NCBI GenBank assembly: GCA_002308955.1
Contig: DBWJ01000079.1
Coordinates: 9,739-15,686 of the forward strand
Direction of reading: 5' to 3'
Source of the DNA: Lachnoclostridium sp. UBA1241
Lineage (GTDB): Bacteria > Bacillota > Clostridia > Lachnospirales > Lachnospiraceae
DNA length: 5,948 nt
Below, in pieces: positions 5,500 through 5,948 of this stretch. Position 1 is the stretch's first letter. Every line of letters starts with the position of its first letter. A program made the translations under genes and the position numbers. Under the pieces are notes generated by a model. That model was given only the letters and a program-made list of their open reading frames with translations. It made no database searches and had not been told where the DNA came from.

Positions 5500-5948
5500 A
5501 TGCTAATCAAAGAAGAAATTAACGGAATTGAGATTATCTGCGAAACCGGAGAGTACTACTTTTCGCCGACCCGGGTGGACCTCGGAACGCGGTTTATGTT
5601 AGAAACCGTGCTTGTCCGCGAGGGCGACAAGGTACTCGACCTCGGGTGCGGCTACGGTGTCGTCGGAATCTACGCGGCGAAGCGACTCGGCGGTGATCAT
5701 GTTGTGATGTGCGACATCCTGGAGGATGCGGTTGCGCTTGCGACGGACAATCTCGCACGCAACGGAATCACCGGCGCAAGAGTACTGCAGAGCGACGGTC
5801 TTAAGAGTGTTGAGGACCGGGACTTTACGCTGATCTACTCGAATCCGCCCTATCACACGGACTTTTCCGTGGCAAAGGCGTTCATCGAGGACGGCTTCCG
5901 TAAGCTCGCTGTCGGCGGCCGGATGGTCATGGTGACCAAGCGGCTTGA
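5500..5948 (+). CDS. RsmC/RlmG-type (MTS domain) methyltransferase, N-terminal part (3' end outside window)
   Basis: The reading frame is open from ATG 5500 to the window edge: 149 codons and two further bases. The encoded N-terminus ETGEYYFSPTRVDLGTRFML (15-34) matches the segment before the catalytic domain in small-domain (MTS, PF05175) methyltransferases, which have F/FS...D.GT..L there. Motif I is VLDLGCGYGVVGIYAA (45-60), the acidic strand end is Asp72 in VVMCDILEDA, and motif IV is SNPPYHT (114-120), the N-P-P-Y/F signature of enzymes methylating exocyclic amines of bases. VGGRMVMVTKR (138-148) is the following strand. Known relatives RsmC and RlmG methylate guanine N2 in rRNA, and short single-domain relatives such as YbxB are less well characterised. 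A nucleic-acid base is the likely acceptor, but a small molecule cannot be excluded. The family usually runs to about 190-200 residues, so roughly 50 are probably missing. Confidence 0.85.
   Translation, partial: MLIKEEINGIEIICETGEYYFSPTRVDLGTRFMLETVLVREGDKVLDLGCGYGVVGIYAAKRLGGDHVVMCDILEDAVALATDNLARNGITGARVLQSDGLKSVEDRDFTLIYSNPPYHTDFSVAKAFIEDGFRKLAVGGRMVMVTKRL

Noticed and set aside
1..5948. Integron-type gene cassette array, suggested by the run of small resistance-like genes
   Set aside because: The gaps between genes (overlap to 52 bases) are too short for typical attC recombination sites, and I see no repeated recombination core between the genes or integrase.

Overview
The window is a compact, strictly one-directional block of nine protein genes, seven complete and one cut at each edge. 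All lie on the + strand, and gaps run from a 4-base overlap to about 50 bases. GC is moderately high by eye (not counted). Starts are ATG, usually behind purine-rich AGGAG/GGAGG ribosome binding sites, and TTA, CTA and TCA codons are sparse. Together with the protein families (Eis-like acetyltransferase, small cysteine hydrolase, a methyltransferase with an ASGGGQQG SAM loop), this suggests Bacillota, probably a moderately GC-rich member of Clostridia. That placement is inference; no rRNA or marker gene is present.

Layout: (1) 1-237, C-terminal end of a GNAT acetyltransferase; (2) 290-1504, Eis-like acetyltransferase; (3) 1543-2109, RimJ/RimL-type GNAT; (4) 2120-2632, P-loop kinase resembling chloramphenicol 3-O-phosphotransferase; (5) 2655-3173, isochorismatase-like cysteine hydrolase; (6) 3170-3760, GNAT resembling streptothricin acetyltransferases, overlapping gene 5 by ATGA; (7) 3784-4698, two-domain GNAT; (8) 4711-5475, class I SAM-dependent methyltransferase; (9) 5500-5948, start of an RsmC/RlmG-type small-domain methyltransferase, cut by the window end. 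No stretch longer than 300 bases lacks a gene. I see no RNA gene, CRISPR array, insertion sequence, convincing promoter or intrinsic terminator.

Common theme: each product belongs to a family that puts a small group on a substrate (acetyl, phosphate, methyl) or hydrolyses a small molecule. Three of them (Eis-like, CPT-like, Sat-like) resemble enzyme families whose known members inactivate antibiotics. Tight spacing, one overlap and same-strand order suggest one or two transcripts. I see no transporter, regulator or biosynthetic enzyme that would fix a pathway. The cluster is therefore either a functional set of detoxification or modification enzymes, or a place where unrelated small accessory genes have piled up. 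The sequence alone does not decide.
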